Shown: piece after piece, positions 34,456 to 45,074 of the stretch
Layout: every line of letters begins with the position of its first letter
Numbering within the stretch: position 1 is the first letter of the stretch
NCBI GenBank assembly: GCA_946699065.1
Contig: CAMPDV010000061.1
Location: forward strand, 868,001 to 932,000
DNA: 64,000 nucleotides
Source of the DNA: Loxodes magnus
Taxonomy: Eukaryota; Ciliophora; Karyorelictea; Loxodida; Loxodidae
Direction: 5' to 3'
Program-made: the position numbers and the translations under genes
Notes under the pieces: generated by a model
The model's input: only the letters and a program-made list of their open reading frames with translations
Databases searched by the model: none
What the model was told of the DNA's origin: nothing

Positions 34456-34974
34456 ACCGCCATAGTTGTTCGAAGGTGAACAACAAGGTCATCTTCATCA
34501 GAGGTTGGGGAAGTTAAGTACCCATAATCGACTTATGTCTTCCTCTGCTTTGGTTTGGCCTCGAGACATAAGATTCTTAGACCTTCGACGTTGGCTTGAC
34601 TTGGATTCGTTTATTTTTAATTCTGGAACGAAAAAGAAATAATATTGCGAGCTTCATCAGAGGTGGGGAATTTAAGTACCCATAATTGACACATGTCGTC
34701 CTCTGCTTTGGTGATGTAATGAGACACAATCCTGCCATGTCCTTGGACCTCCAACAAGCATTAAAAATTACGAGTATTCTAAAATTATATTAGTATTGAA
34801 CATTTTTATCAGTACTGAATAATTATACCAGTATTGAACAAGATCTACCAATATCTGATAATTTTATCAGTAACAAACATTCTTGTCAGTATGAAACATT
34901 TTTTTAAAGAGCTGCGCACCAATGAGAGTGCTACGCGCTCTATAATCAAATTTATTTATTTATTTATCTATTTG
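34456..34974 (+). mobile_element. SINE-like repeat, family 2, with duplicated 5' module
   Basis: The 5' module (CGCCATAGTTGTTCGAAGGT...CCTCTGCTTTGG) appears at 34456-34600 and again, shortened, at about 34650-34750. A run of degenerate 20-22-bp units with CAGTACTGA/ACCAGTATTGAAC (34775-34895) follows, then the shared 3' hairpin (34903-34946), then a (TTTA)n tail. The copy at 58.0-58.4 kb on the other strand has a single 5' module. Confidence 0.7.
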
Positions 34975-35370
34975 GATCCAAGGTCTTAAAGAGAATACAT
35001 CTAGAGATTATACAGTTTTGGTAAGGGTTTGAAGTCCATGATTATGGAATAAGCATTTATTATACATGATAAACCCTGTTTGCTGGAACTTATTAAAAAA
35101 TATTCATAATATATCTATCAAGAGATTGCTAAATGAATGCAGTACGAAAAGAGCTAGGTAGTCTTCAAACTCTAAAAGTTAATAATTAAATTAATTAAAC
35201 TTTTTTTTTCCTTTTCTAATCTATTTAACTGATTATACTTCTATAATTTTGTCGATTTTTTATTTTATAAATTAAATTTCAAAAATGATCTCTATAGTTT
35301 TTTTAAAATTCAATAACTAATTTTGAATTAATTGTGATAAGTTAAAAAATTATAATTCTATACAAAAACA
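34975..35370. other. AT-rich intergenic
   Basis: Sequence between a SINE-like tail and a possible coding region. No supported feature was found. Confidence 0.35.
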
Positions 35371-36130
35371 AAATAAATAAAACTATTTTAGTTGATGAAG
35401 GAAATAGATTTAACCAATATTTGTATCATTAAGGAATATAAAATAGCCTAAGAAAAGATTCATATAAAATTAATCTCCTAACTAGCAATAAGATTCTTGA
35501 TTGAGTTTAATCTTTATAGATTGAGAAAAAAATATAGGATGAAATCCAGCTATTAAATAAAAAGCCTAACTTTGAAATGATTATAAAATCCTAAAAACAG
35601 AATTCTGTTTTTTAAGCTTCTATGCGTATATTTATCAAAATATTAAAAGATAGGAGAAAAATATTAGAAATTCAAAATCTCAATTTAATCAAAAAAAGTT
35701 ATGATTAAAGTCTTGCACAATTCAATGGAGATTGAGTAATCAAACTTAAATATTAATCAAAGAAAAAAATTATGGATTTTAATCAAAAAGATTAATTATG
35801 CGCTGATTCTGTAGAAAGCTAGAATTCATAAAAAAATTTTAGAGATACCAAAAATTGTAAAGAAGAGAAAAAAAATTCTGAAAAAACCTTGCCAAGATTA
35901 TTGTACGTTTTAAGGTAACCTATATATAAAAAACGATCGGCGAAAATCAAATATTCTATTAAATAGTAGACGTATAAAATAAAAGATCCAAGCAAACGCT
36001 TGAAAAAGACTAAAATTGGAACAAAATATCAACTGTAAAGAAAGAATATATTAGCAGCCATATATATGTAATCAGGAATATGAATCTGTAGAAGAAATGA
36101 AAGATTTCAATGAATTATACGTTAATTCAT
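35371..36130 (+). CDS. possible hypothetical protein or gene remnant
   Basis: One phase stays open in the ciliate code and reads like protein: EGNRFNQYLYHQGIQNSLRK, then NKKPNFEMIIKSQKQNSVFQ and SMRIFIKILKDRRKILEIQN. Trp=TGA occurs (NGDWVIKL). No clear ATG opens this phase. A neighbouring phase has coding-like sequence just upstream, so a frameshift or small intron is possible. No family was recognised. Both ends are approximate. Confidence 0.35.
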
Positions 36131-36726
36131 TTTTGAGACTTTTTTTAAATTAATATGTGACAATTCAAATAAAGACGATGTATCATTAATAAATAATGTT
36201 ATGTAATGCCAACTTTTCTTATTAAGTTGTTTAGTATCACATTAAAAAAGGATCAACAAAGCTTCAATTAATTTTAAATAATATAATTTTGTACATGCTA
36301 GTTTAGGATTTTTTAATTTAAATACCAAATTAAATTAAAATTTTAATTATTATTGATAATTTAAGAATAAATATTTAGGATTTTTATGAATAATTTATTA
36401 ACTTTATATTTTTAATTATTAACAAAATTAAGAATAATTTTAAAAATTATTATTTTGCTTTCTACTTCAATATTTTAAAATCTATTAAATGCGAAAATAT
36501 TTAAATTTATTGAACAGAAATATCTTAAAAATCTAAATGAAAAATATAAAATTTATATTTATTTAATTACTTATCTTTTCATACTTCTAGTAAAAATCAG
36601 AATCAATTCATTTTAATTTTTAATTGTTTTGTAATAAAATCTAAAATTTTTTAATTTTTTAATCTTTTTTAGAATACTATTTAAAAAAGATATTTTAGAT
36701 TACAATCATTTTATTAATTAATTTCA
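36131..36726. other. AT-rich intergenic
   Basis: Very AT-rich spacer with homopolymer runs. Nothing was recognised. Confidence 0.4.
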
Positions 36727-37021
36727 ACTAAAAAAATTTTTGGAAGAAAACTCCTTTCCGATTGCACGACGACGCTCTCTTTTTATGGAATAACGGGGAT
36801 ATCCTGTCGTGCTCCAGGCACAGCTGCTAGGGAGCTCCATCGCTATGAGCAGCCAGGCTTCAAGCCCCTACCAAGAGCGGATAATCTCAAAGACAGCGTT
36901 CCTTTCAGAAAACGACTCAGACCAGGGACTTTCTCAGCGACAGGAAAGGAACTTGTTCCTAGCCATAAAACCAGAAAGTTTAGTTACGAAGGCCATTTCA
37001 GTTCCCACCATCTTTTCAATT
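36727..37021 (-). mobile_element. SINE-like repeat, family 1, copy b
   Basis: This is a reverse-complement copy of the 290-bp family 1 element, nearly identical to the copy at 47.1 kb over most of its length. It ends at CCCACCATCTTTTC, the complement of the A-run-ATGGTGGG start. The 96-residue standard-code frame across it is not conserved in copy a and is unlikely to be a gene. Confidence 0.75.
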
Positions 37022-38560
37022 ATTAAATTATTTTTTATAAAATACGAATTGCAAGTTGGTAATAAAATGGCTTTTGATAAATGGAAATTTTATTTTTAAT
37101 TTGAATAATTTATAGTATAATTAATATTAATTACTTATTTTAAAAATTTTATGCTATTTTTAGCTATTAAATTTATTCATTACTGGTAAAAATTTATATC
37201 AAATAGTTTAAAATAATTAAATAAAATTTGAATATAAAACTATTTATTTTTGATATATTTTTCTGGTTAAGAATCTTTTATGTATTATAAGTTAAAAACA
37301 AATTTCTTGATTTTTTTGCATTTTTATCAATTAAAATTTTATATCTTAATGTTTATTTTAAACGATAAATTTATTTTTAGTCTAAAAAGGTTTCTCAAAT
37401 TAATTTCATATGCTTTAGTATATTTATTTAATTTATGAATCTTTAATAGAAAAATTGCTTCAGTTATAGTAAAATGGAAATAAAAATATCGGGATAGTTT
37501 GTTAATGTTTTTAATAAAAATGAAAAAAAGGGAGTAAAATAATTTAATTTTAATCAAATTTCGCCTTAAGATTATAAGATAAAACTTTATGAAAAAGATA
37601 AGAAAAACTAGAAATTTGGTATAAGATATTAAAATAATAAAGTTAGAAACTTATGTAAATTGTTTCAATATAAGTTTGAAGAAGCAAATATATATATATG
37701 ATTTTATCTAATTTTTATTAGAGTAATAGAATATTATATACAAGTATAATAGTTTTATTCCAAATTAATTTTTTAAATGAAGTTTATATAATTAAAAATA
37801 TTATAATTGAAACAATCAAAATGAATTTAGATTACTAAATTTTATTATTTTCATATTTTCACTTTTAACTTCATCTTAATTGTATAAATAGACAAATTTT
37901 AACAAAAATAATTAGAAAGGGAAATAAAATATTTTGATATTTTGATAATAATTATCGAGTTTTACTCTCTTTAATATAACAAAATTAACAAAAATATTTA
38001 AAAAAAATTAAAATTAAGCACATTAAATGATAAAATTACTATAATTTTTAAACAAATATTATCACCTTCAAATAAAATTATTAGTATAGATTAGTATACC
38101 TTTAACTGAAATTTAATATGGAAAAGCAGATATTTATTTAATCATTTACTAAAGATTTATATCAGATTTAAATATTAAGGAATATTTTTACTTTTTTTCA
38201 ATATTTTAGATTTTTACAAAAATGCTTTATATCATTTTCGAGTATAAACACAGTAAAATTAAAAAGAAAAAACTTATTTTTACATTAATTATAATTTTTT
38301 TTAAAGTATTTTATGCTTATAGTTTATAACTATTTTTCCAAAACTTCTTCAAAAACTTTTATCAAATAATCAAAAAATAATCTCAAGCTTAAATTTTTAT
38401 TTACTTTTAAATAGCTTTTTTAATTAAAATATTTAATATAGCATATCACTCTATTTTTTCGAAAGTAAAAATAAATAATTTATATATAATACAGTAAAAT
38501 ACAAATCATAAAAATAATTATTAGAATTTACAGATAAGAGAAGAGCAGAAAACATGAAGA
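37022..38560. other. AT-rich intergenic
   Basis: About 1.5 kb, extremely AT-rich.  No supported gene was found on either strand. Confidence 0.4.
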
Positions 38561-38740
38561 GCTTTAAATAAACTATGGATTACTGAAAATGGGGTTTACA
38601 GACAAAAACTTTTAATACGCAACAAAGAAAATTAACAGTGGTAACCATCCACTTACAAAAAAGGTCGGGGAAGACTTACCACGTAAAAAAATTGGTCTGC
38701 TGGTACCTGGTTGAAAGCCCAGGGATAGCAAACTTTTATT
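38561..38740 (+). mobile_element. 3' fragment of a gag-like element
   Basis: This resembles the 3' end of the element at 2.3 kb. It has AACAGTGGTAACCATCCAC hairpins, A-run followed by TTGGT, ACCTGGTTGAAAGCCCAGGG and then CAAACTTTT. The protein part is missing, consistent with 5' truncation. Confidence 0.5.
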
Positions 38741-39284
38741 TAACACTAAGTTAATTTATTATTATTAAAAATAATTATTTTAATTAAAAATGTTTATTTA
38801 AAGCATTTAAGCATTTAAGCATTTATCTAAAAAATATTAATAAATAATTAAATTAAATCTTTATCGAATTGTTAGTCACTTATTTAATTATCTTGTTTTT
38901 ACCAAAAATTTCAATTTAATTTAATTTATAAATTTGTTAATTTTAGTAATTAAAAAAGAACTTTCCGCTTTTTAGGAAAAATAATTTGACTGATATAAAT
39001 AAAATTGATTAAAATTTTTATTTTTTAATTAAAAATAGATAAGCTCTAAACATAGTTAAACATAATGCATGAAGAAACAATAATATATTAAAAGTTAGTT
39101 GAAACTAATAGTTTTGCATTATTTTTCTATTCAAATAGTTGATTACTAAAGAAAGCTTTGTAGTATAAAAATAAATTGATTATAGATGAAAGATAAAAAG
39201 TGAATTAAATTATGTAATGCTTAATTTTATATTTAAATGAAAATAAAATAAATTTTTTTAATTAATTAAATTCAAGGGGTTTTG
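38741..39284. other. AT-rich intergenic with a short tandem repeat
   Basis: It holds three tandem 8-bp units (GCATTTAA, about 38801-38825). Otherwise it is AT-rich with no recognised feature. Confidence 0.4.
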
Positions 39285-39590
39285 CTTGTTTAAAATCAGA
39301 ACAGTAAGCTGCTCGCGCTGTAATTTACAATACATATTGTAATAAAAATCAGCTCTGCTGTAAAATTTGTCTTCTCCGGCCCCATGAGCTGCCTAGCCTA
39401 GTGGTACTCTGTAATTGAATTCATGTCGAGCGAGAATTAAGCTCTATCATCATTATCGAAGCCAGAAAAAAGATAAAAACTTCGCTCCAAGGAAAAGAAC
39501 GCAGATAATAAGCCAGTGAACCTTGATTTCGAAGAACGCATCATCTCCATCATTTCCTTATTTATCTATTTATCTATTGATAAATAAAAT
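39285..39590 (+). mobile_element. SINE-like island with (TTTATCTA)n tail
   Basis: A GC-richer island with CAGAACAGTAAGCTGCTCG, a palindrome-like ATTTACAATACATATTGTAA, and GCCTAGTGGTACTCTG. It ends in TTTATCTA repeats. The tail type links it to the other retroposons here, but the shared hairpin is not obvious. There is a single copy in the window. Confidence 0.4.
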
Positions 39591-40082
39591 AAATAGCGAA
39601 AATCCCATTTAAAATGATTTAAGATGAATGAAACCATATAAATTTATGAAAAATCTTAAATTTTTTACTAAAAACGAAAAATGTATTCATGAAATATTAA
39701 AAAAAATGATTAAAATTAATGGAATTAAATTCAAAATAAATAAAATTTGAACTGTAATAACACTAATCTATAATTATAATGCTTTACATTACTTAAGCAA
39801 CTTAATAATGTTCAAAACTTTAATTTTAATCTTTAAATTAAATTTTAATTTATAAATCTTTTTGATTACAGTTAAGCATTTTTCTTCGTAAAAGAAAATC
39901 ATGGTTTTTGTTTAACGATTTCTAAATTTAAAAAATTTGAAAGAAAAATAATGAATTTTGACAAAAGATTTAAATTAAACTCGAAATTATTTTAACAAAA
40001 AAGTGAAAATCTATAGTGAAAATAGATATTTAACATTTATTTAAAGACATTAAATAAAGACATAAAAATGCAAATAACTTAA
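39591..40082. other. AT-rich upstream region of the kinase gene
   Basis: About 490 bp of AT-rich leader between a SINE-like island and the kinase start. No clear promoter motif was found. Confidence 0.35.
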
Positions 40083-41774
40083 ATGAGTCACATCATTTCT
40101 TTTGAAGATTTGTCATTTGAACAAATGATTGGACAAGGTGGATATGGAAAAGTTTATAAAGGAAAATTAAATTAAAGTGTTGAAGTAGCTATAAAAAAGT
40201 TATATAAGAAAAAGAAAGAAGAAATAAATGACTTGGAAAAATAAGAATAAGAACTTAAAGTTATGCTTTAGATGCGGCATACTAATATTGTTAAAATTTA
40301 TGGATTCTGCCCTAATCCTTTATGTCTAGTAATGGAGCTTTTACCTCATTCACTTTTTAATTACCTAGACAGTGTATAAGAAATTCCTTGAGATGTGAGA
40401 ATTCAAATTAGCCTCGATATAATTGCTGGGTTAAAAAATATTCATGATAATTAGTTTCTTCATAGAGATCTAAAAAGTAAAAATATTCTTCTTAATGAAT
40501 AATTAAGAGCCAAAATTGGTGATTTTGGCCTAGCAGATTTGAAAAAAAATTTCACACAATCGAAAAAAAATAAGAAAGAAGGAACTACTAGATGAATGGC
40601 TCCAGAGTTATTTTAAGCAGGACCAGAATACAGTTGCTAATCGGATATCTACGCTCTAGGAATAACTTTATGAGAGATTGCAGCTAGAACATGACCTTTT
40701 TAAGGTGTTGATGAAGAAGATTTAATTGAAAGTATAAAGGACGGGGAAAGGCCTTAAAAACCAGAAGATTGTCCTGATAAATTTTGGTTTCTAATCTAAG
40801 AATGCTGAAAGTAAAAACCCAAATAAAGAATTCGCCTTGAAGTTCTATATTTAAAACTTGAAGATGTGAAAAACTAACTTGGATAAGGAAATTACCTAGA
40901 AGAATTAGAAGAAGAAGAAGAAGAGTAAGAGTAAGAGTTAGCTAATTAGTAAAATACATATAGAATCCCATAAAAAATTAAATTTATTTCAACTTTTAAA
41001 AGAGATTCCAGTATAAAAATAGACTATAATCTAAAAAGAAATTAATTAGTTACTTAAGAAACTCCTACAAATAAAACTGATTATAATGATACCTAGATCG
41101 AGTAAATTGGAAATTAGAGCCTAATTATTTCTGGAGGTTGGCAAGATATTTAAGATGTTTTCCAAATTTATGATGATGGTAAAATTTAAACTTTTAATAT
41201 GCTAAACAAAAGATATTGTCACAGAACTATTTTCGACATTTAGAATAGAGTATATATTATATCGGGAACTAACCAAGTTAAATGCGAATTTTTTGATTTC
41301 CAAACTTCACAGTTCTAAAACCTAGCAGATATTCCTTAAATCACAAGATAATTTGGAGCTTTTTTAAAATAAGAAGATATTTATATTACAGGAGGATTCT
41401 GAGATTCTAATTTTTTAAGGGATATTTAAATTTTTAACACTTAATAAAATTCATGGAAGTTTCATCATTCGACACTTCCTGAAGCAGCAAATACAACTGC
41501 GGCATTTCTTAAAGAGAAATAAACATCAATTATCTACTATAATGGTGCATTGGATTTTAACAAGAATACTTTAGTGTTTGATTTAAAAAAGATAGAAACA
41601 CATGGAAATTAGTTTTAAACAATGCGTAATGTTTTTACATAGCCAGTTGTAATTAAAGACAGAGTTTACTAATATAATTTTTCGAATGATTTATACCTAT
41701 ACGATTTTTAAAACGCTTAGTGGGAAATAATAGGATAATTTGAAAAAGCACATCATCTCAATACACAGTAGTGA
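40083..41774 (+). CDS. TKL-like protein kinase with C-terminal Kelch repeats
   Basis: An intact 563-residue frame. Kinase domain, about residues 8-275: Gly loop IGQGGYGKVYKG, VAIKKL lysine, catalytic loop HRDLKSKNILL, DFGLAD, and activation segment TTRWMAPEL followed by SDIYALGITLWEIAAR. The last two are typical of the tyrosine-kinase-like group, so activity on Ser/Thr is expected. An acidic linker (about 278-300) leads to a Kelch-type beta-propeller (about 335-560) with repeated GG-type blades (LIISGGW, YIISGT, YITGGFWD). Trp in WMAPEL, LWEIA and TWPFQG is TGA, and Gln is often TAA/TAG. The stop chosen is TAG TGA. The frame is open again to a TGA at 41922, so a short C-terminal extension is possible. 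A paralogue lies 3.3 kb downstream. Confidence 0.88.
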
Positions 41775-42239
41775 GTGATACGATCTTTTAAGACAATTTA
41801 ACAATTTTTTTTATAACTTAAACTAGTTCTATTAGTTATATAAAATCAATAATATAGAAACGAAAGAAAAAATCGCTTTTAGAATTTATTAAACTTAACT
41901 TATTGTTAGATGAAAAAAAAATGATAATTCATTATTAAATTTTTGTTATATTTAAAATACTAAAAATAAAAGGTTAAAATTTAGATTAAAAAGTAATTTT
42001 ATTTTTTACTTTTTTTTCTCTTTTTAATACAATAAAAATAAATGGCTTAATTTTTAGTTATACTATCTAATTTGTTTAAATGAAAATTTTTTAAAACCTT
42101 TCTGAATACTAAAATATTTTTATTTATTTAGGAATTAAATTTTTTATAAATTACTAAAAGGTTTTGAATTTGTCTTTAGGGTAAATTGGTAGAATATAAT
42201 TATAGTTAATAGAATTAGTTAACTATTAATAATTTAAAA
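41775..42239. other. AT-rich 3' flank of the kinase gene
   Basis: AT-rich sequence. The kinase phase stays open to 41924, then nothing recognisable follows. Confidence 0.35.
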
Positions 42240-42560
42240 TATGGACGGTGAGGTTTTATGCTAGTCTCTGGCTTGAGACTCAATATTAGAACAAGAGAGT
42301 CTTATTCTGTAGGTCGCATTCTGGATGAAATAAAGACATAGCTAAGACTACAAAATAAAAATTAACTGAGATTTTTAATTATAGAAGACTACTAAAGACT
42401 GACATTTGTACAAGAATGAGAATTCTGTAAGAGCTTCAACTTCAGCCTTCGACAGTATCTACAAGATTCAAGAGAAGAGTGTTTAAAATTTTTGAGTTAA
42501 AACATTAATCTATGTCTATCCTAAAGATAAAAGATGTCATGATAATAAATAATTATTATA
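42240..42560 (+). mobile_element. GC-richer island, possible SINE-like element
   Basis: It contains the hairpin AGTCTCTGGCTTGAGACT and ends near AATAATAAATAATTATTATA. No second copy is in the window and there is no shared hairpin, so the assignment rests on base composition and tail only. Confidence 0.3.
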
Positions 42561-42679
42561 TTATTTGGATATTTTTAAACTGTTTTTGAATCAATTAATT
42601 TTATCAATAATTATTTAACTTTATATATCAAAATAGTTATTTATAAGAAAAAAAGAAATTTTGATTCAAATTAGTAACT

Positions 42680-43350
42680 TTTGCAGTTCGAAAAATAAGA
42701 GTTAACAAAATCCTAGAGAGGATAGAATCAGAAAAAGGATAGAAAAAATTACCATCTAATCGTGATTTCCATCTCTAAAGAAAGGTTTAGGAAATAGGCT
42801 AAAATATAATGAACAAGGATGTCCATGGTTTCAATATAAAAAAGTAAATAAGTTATGGTTAGCTGACTATATTGGAGGTGGACCTCTAGGATGAAGTCAA
42901 AAAATGAAGAAGAATAATAATTGATAGAAAAATTTTAAATAGCAGAAGAATATAATCGAGATTCTCGGTACAAAAAGATGTCTTAACACCTTCTGAAACA
43001 TTTAACGAAGACTAAAACATTTATTCATAAAAATAGTAATAGGAGCAGAAAAATCTGGGTACTAAGATAAAAAAATAGAAAAAACAGCAAAAATTGTAGA
43101 GTTAAATGATACTAAGAGAATACGAAAATAAACTAATGATAATAAAGAAGAAAAACTCAAAATTTAAATATAAATGAGAAATGAAAATATTTTATTACTG
43201 CAACTCTCGAACAAATCTTTGAAAAAAAAGGATAGAAATTTACAGCTTCAAATTAGAGTATTAAATCTACTAGAAGATGTTAGAGAACTAAAAAAATAGA
43301 TAAAATAGTTAGTACTAAAAAGAGAAAGAGAAAGATTATATTAATTAATA
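42680..43350 (+). pseudogene. possible coiled-coil gag-like fragment
   Basis: One phase is open, with GLGNRLKYNEQGCPWFQYKK, then ADYIGGGPLGWSQKMKKNNN (Trp=TGA) and a strong C-terminal coiled coil LLEDVRELKKQIKQLVLKRE. No zinc knuckle was seen. It converges with the minus-strand gag-like gene at 43.3-44.3 kb. This could be a degraded retroelement gene or a chance frame. Confidence 0.35.
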
Positions 43351-44298
43351 TTGTTAAAAAGTGTCTGTGGTGTCTAACCGATCACCATTTAATAAAGGTT
43401 TTTGAGTTTAAATCTATTTTTTACGAGCCCTACCACTCGTGAGTCTTGTATTCAGAATTCTCTTTCTCCTTCCGGTATTAATTCAAATTAATTATTCTGG
43501 TTCTTTTTATTCAGAAGGCTTCTTAATTCTATAAACTAACCCTTTTTTAGTTGCACCAAATCTAGTTTTTCTTTTTTCGTATTTATTATTATAATTATCT
43601 CTTCCAAGATTTCACTTGAGTTTTATAAAGTCGTTACATTTCTTCCAAAGGCGTTATTTACTTTTACAGTAGTAGCATAATTTCTAAATCTTGAGTTTTG
43701 GTTCAATTATTTTTCCTTGATGAGGATTCTTCTCAATCTCCATCTTACCAGAATTTACTTACTCTAATGGGATCTGCCAACTTCTCTGACTTTGCAAGAT
43801 GCTTTCAATCTGCTGGCTCTAATCTTGTATCCTTTGCACTTAAGAGTTAGTCTGGCTAAACTGCTCCTGGTGATACTTCCATAGGACATCAATCTCCCTT
43901 TCATAGTTAGCCGTTCTGAGATCTAAAGTATCCTTCAATCTATGCTGGATTTGCTATGATAGCTTCTCGTTCTCCTTTCTGAGCTTCCTGACCTCTTCCT
44001 AGAGGTTTAGGACCCCTTTGATGAGCTGCTCCATGCTCATCTAGCCAGAAGGATTGACATCAGAGACCTTCTCGTGGTGAAGGACAGACTTCATCTGTCT
44101 CCTTGGTTACTCCTCCGACGTTGGCATTTCAGTATGTTTCGCTTTCTTAGGCTGTTTCCGTTCTTCTTGTTATATTCCAGGTTATTAAGAAGAAAAAGAT
44201 TAGAGTTAGGCATAAGAAAACTGATGAGAAGAGGCTTCTGGATTTTTCTCCTTTTTTGCTGAGGTAGTATAAAATCCCTTATTGAAACCTTCAACCAT
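43340..44298 (-). CDS. gag/ORF1-like protein (MVEGF subfamily)
   Basis: An open frame of more than 300 codons starting MVEGFNKGFYTTSAKKEKNP after seven A. The coiled coil follows the signature MSMEQLIKGVLNLQEEVRKL and runs about 100 residues. The knuckle reads CYYCKSKQRLWKKC, with Arg in place of the metal-binding His, so zinc binding is probably lost. The tail has NTGRRKRIL, matching the 19.0-kb copy. Trp=TGA in KLKWNLGRD and QLIWINTGR. No TGA follows soon after, so the lower end is taken at the hairpin-like GGTGATCGGTTAGACACC. It sits between the two kinase-Kelch paralogues. Confidence 0.65.
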
Positions 44299-45074
44299 TT
44301 TTTTAAGTGAAAGATTATATTGAAACAAATTAAGAAACATGAACAAGAAAAAAGATATAAAGCAAAATCTAAGTGGAAGAGTAACTAAAGGATCACATGC
44401 CTAAAAAGGAGAAAGTTTAAAGATAATTAAAATCTTTTATATTTAACCTCTAGAGACATCTAGAGGTTAACAAGAAAGTGATCGAAATGCCTCCAAGACT
44501 TCCAAACATCAACATTTTTTATTTTATTATATTGCACAATTATTTATACTATACTAATTTTAATTTAGCCTTAATTTAGGATTCATCAAGTCTTTTAAAT
44601 TTTAAATTTTGAAGAAAGATAAAAAACAAATATCCATTAAATTAAAATAGTAAAAATGGTTAAATAATCTTACTTATATTTTAGATTAATTTCAAAACTA
44701 TTAAATTTTATGAATTTCAAATAATTTAGAAATCAAAACTTATTTTAATTAAAAAAGTCTGAAATTAAAAAATTATGACTTACATAAAAATCGAGTGCAT
44801 TCAATTAAAACTTTAGTTAAGTGGCTCTAGTTTCATCTTTTACTACGAAAACAAAATTTTTTTTGTATTTTACAAGAAACAAAAAAATATTATAATTGCT
44901 GAGATAAATAGAGTGAAATTTTTAAAAGGTAGATCTACTAGAGTTATTTAAAAATAAATAGAGGTATTTGAATCTTAGAACAGTAAACTCAGAACTAAAT
45001 ATTAGTTAGGAGATTTCTAAATTCAATTATAAGCTTAAATAAAAATAATCCTTTTTAAACTTAATTTTAATAAA
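44299..45074. other. AT-rich intergenic
   Basis: It includes a perfect inverted repeat near 44450-44472 (AACCTCTAGA-GACAT-TCTAGAGGTT). No gene was found. The last part is the leader of the second kinase-like gene. Confidence 0.4.

Noticed and set aside
34456-34520. Hammerhead ribozyme (CTGATGA-like word in family 2 repeats)
   Set aside because: The required GAAA core and flanking stems could not be fitted. Only the CTGATGA word is present.
34775-34895. CRISPR array
   Set aside because: The 20-22-bp units are degenerate and contiguous without unique spacers. The sequence is a eukaryotic repeat body.
44074-44294. Two opposite short standard-code frames near 44.1-44.3 kb
   Set aside because: Both are shadows of the gag-like gene read with the ciliate code on the minus strand.
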